45,541 bases of DNA from Roseospira goensis (GTDB lineage Bacteria; Pseudomonadota; Alphaproteobacteria; Rhodospirillales; Rhodospirillaceae), in contig NZ_JACIGI010000029.1 in assembly GCF_014197795.1 (NCBI RefSeq), positions 1 to 45,541 on the forward strand, in the 5' to 3' direction. The notes beneath the pieces are model-generated. The model had not been told where the DNA came from. It ran no database searches and worked only from the letters and a program-made list of their open reading frames with translations. Each line of letters begins with the position of its first letter. Positions within the stretch are counted from its first letter, which is position 1. Positions 44,235 through 45,541 of this stretch are shown here, one piece after another. A program made the translations under genes and the position numbers.

Positions 44235-44379
44235 GGCGGGGCTCCGGATGGGGGGGCCGTGGGCGCGCAGGGTAGGGGGGCGGCGGGTGCGGCGCAAGGT
44301 GCCTTGGGCGCGCCGCCCCTTGCCCGGACGCGGACCGCGCTCATATGCCCCGCAGACCCGACTCGTTGCCGGAAGAGCC

Positions 44380-45270
44380 ATGTCCGACATGCTTCTGGGC
44401 CAGGAACCGCTGGTCCGCCTGAGTGCCTTCCTCGGTGTCCTGCTGAGCGTCGCGCTGTGGGAGGCCGTGCGGCCGCGCCGGCCGCGCCGGCAACCGCGCT
44501 GGCTGCGCTGGGGCAACAACCTGGCGCTGGTGGCGGTGGACACGCTGGCGCTGCGCCTGCTTCTGCCGGTGCTGGCGGTCGGGCTGGCGCTGGAGGCCGA
44601 AGCGCGCGGCTGGGGGCTGCTCAACGTGCTGGTGGTGCCGGAGGCGCTGGCGGTCGTGCTGTCGATTCTGCTCCTGGATCTGGTGGTCTACCTTCAGCAC
44701 GTCATGTTCCACGCCGTGCCGGCGCTGTGGCGCGTGCACCGCATGCACCACGCCGATACCGAAATCGACGTCAGCACCGGCCTGCGCTTCCATCCGGTCG
44801 AGATCGTGCTGTCCATGGTCCTGAAGCTGGCGGTGGTGGCGGCCCTGGGGCCGCCGGCGGTGGCGGTGCTGCTGTTCGAGGTGCTGCTGAACGCCACCGC
44901 CCTGTTCAACCACGCCAACCTGCGCCTGCCCGCGCGGGTGGACCGGGTGCTGCGCTGGGTCGTGGTGACGCCGGACATGCACCGGGTGCACCACTCGATC
45001 CGGCCGGAGGAGACCCACAGCAACTTCGGCTTCAACCTGCCCTGGTGGGACCGCCTGCTGGGGACCTATCGCGCCCAGCCGGCGGAGGGTCACGACGGCA
45101 TGACCATCGGGCTGCCCATCTTTCGCCATGTGCGCGAGCAGTGGCTCGACCGCCTGCTGATCCAGCCGTGGCGTTCGGCCCCGCGCGCCGACGTGACCCC
45201 GCGGGTGACGGCCGCCGCGCCGGGGGCGTTGGGTCGTCGCGCCGATGCGGATCCCGACCGGGACAGATGA
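44380..45270 (+). CDS. Fatty-acid hydroxylase/sterol desaturase superfamily protein
   Basis: 296 residues, with four or more membrane helices (about 12-28, 50-72, 80-107, 150-180). The di-iron His clusters are visible: HVMFH, HRMHH, then HANLR and HRVHHS, plus the C-terminal NFGFNLPWWDRLLGTYR. The superfamily hydroxylates or desaturates lipids, sterols or carotenoids with oxygen. In this phototroph-like context a carotenoid or hopanoid/lipid substrate is possible, but not shown. GGAAGAG precedes the ATG. The tail after PRADV is disordered. Confidence 0.86.
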   Translation: MSDMLLGQEPLVRLSAFLGVLLSVALWEAVRPRRPRRQPRWLRWGNNLALVAVDTLALRLLLPVLAVGLALEAEARGWGLLNVLVVPEALAVVLSILLLDLVVYLQHVMFHAVPALWRVHRMHHADTEIDVSTGLRFHPVEIVLSMVLKLAVVAALGPPAVAVLLFEVLLNATALFNHANLRLPARVDRVLRWVVVTPDMHRVHHSIRPEETHSNFGFNLPWWDRLLGTYRAQPAEGHDGMTIGLPIFRHVREQWLDRLLIQPWRSAPRADVTPRVTAAAPGALGRRADADPDRDR

Positions 45271-45446
45271 GGACCGAGGGGCCGCGCGGGCGCGTCCCCG
45301 CCCGGGAAAACCGGCGCCAAGACGGCGACGCCGCAGCGGTGCGACGCTCTTTGCGCGTTCATCTGCCCGCTCGGTCGGGGCGCGGTCGCCGTCTGTGACG
45401 GCCGGCCGCGAGTCCTGCTTGCACCATTCCTTCATTGGGAAAAAAG
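45271..45446. other. Non-coding right flank
   Basis: 176 bp after the last gene and before the terminal repeat. I see no gene or clear terminator. The A run at 45440-45445, next to the repeat, matches the T run that follows the internal repeat copy at 29911-29916, so the repeat element probably extends to about 45440. Confidence 0.4.
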
Positions 45447-45539
45447 TGGTTCATGACGGAAAATCGGGGAGGGGCGGACAACGGGACGGTCTGACACACT
45501 GGTAGTTGCGACACGACACAGACTGCCAGGGAGGCCCCG
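45447..45539. repeat. Right copy of 93-bp terminal inverted repeat
   Basis: Exact reverse complement of 1-93. Inverted, not direct, orientation means joining the ends would not give a simple circle. Two further bases follow to the end of the window. Confidence 0.9.
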
Positions 45540-45541
45540 TT

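Overview
The window is a 45.5-kb, very GC-rich piece of DNA with short intergenic gaps and strongly G/C-ending codons. The protein families fit an alphaproteobacterium, most likely a phototrophic member of the Rhodospirillales. Evidence for this is an anaerobic Mg-protoporphyrin cyclase (bchE) behind a promoter with a PpsR/CrtJ-type dyad, an alphaproteobacterial aa3 oxidase cluster (ctaCDGE with ctaA/ctaB), a phasin and a 3-hydroxybutyrate dehydrogenase. The assignment is inference; no rRNA or tRNA gene was seen. The two ends carry the same 93-bp sequence in inverted orientation, so the window is probably a contig that stops in a dispersed repeat. It is not a circular replicon, and I see no phage or plasmid genes.

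Layout. 1-2.9 kb: a bufferin (RiPP copper-buffering) operon on the minus strand: precursor bufA, MNIO/DUF692 enzyme bufB, partner bufC, DoxX-type bufD. 3.3-4.9 kb: orphan sensor histidine kinase. 4.9-6.8 kb: acuI-type acrylyl-CoA reductase divergent from a FadR-type GntR regulator, with a FadR-consensus dyad between them. 7-11 kb: glycosyltransferase, ABHD10-like hydrolase, 3-hydroxybutyrate dehydrogenase, CheZ-like phosphatase, host-attachment-family protein. 11.4-16 kb: complete branched-chain amino-acid-type ABC transporter operon. 16.3-18.4 kb: small membrane protein and bchE. 18.6-26 kb: cytochrome c oxidase locus, with ctaA, ctaB, a DUF420 protein and a 33-aa membrane peptide on the minus strand, divergent from ctaC-ctaD-ctaG-ctaE. 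26.2-29.6 kb: a translationally coupled ATP-grasp enzyme and CocE/NonD hydrolase. 30-31.3 kb: MarR regulator and uronate-dehydrogenase-like protein. 31.6-33.4 kb: two tandem paralogous solute-binding proteins without permeases. 33.5-37.5 kb: RNase D and a PAS-GGDEF-EAL protein. 38-45.3 kb: NAD-dependent beta-hydroxyacid dehydrogenase, TerB-like protein, threonine ammonia-lyase, phasin, TetR/COQ9-like regulator, dut, coaBC and a fatty-acid-hydroxylase-superfamily protein.

How the genes work together. The respiratory block makes heme O, then heme A, inserts copper (CtaG) and builds the aa3 oxidase. bchE lies downstream in the same direction but has its own recognisable promoter, so anaerobic bacteriochlorophyll synthesis can be switched separately from the oxidase. 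The bufferin operon would bind periplasmic copper. Phasin, bdhA and acuI point to polyhydroxybutyrate and short-chain acyl-CoA metabolism.

Non-coding structure is a strong feature. A composite two-hairpin intergenic repeat occurs in several full or partial copies, mostly just after stop codons (near 94-135, 2562-2633, 11078-11132, 16087-16223 and 26110-26214), and one copy separates bufA from bufB. The least understood gene pair is the ATP-grasp/CocE operon, and the best-defined little-studied system is the bufferin operon.
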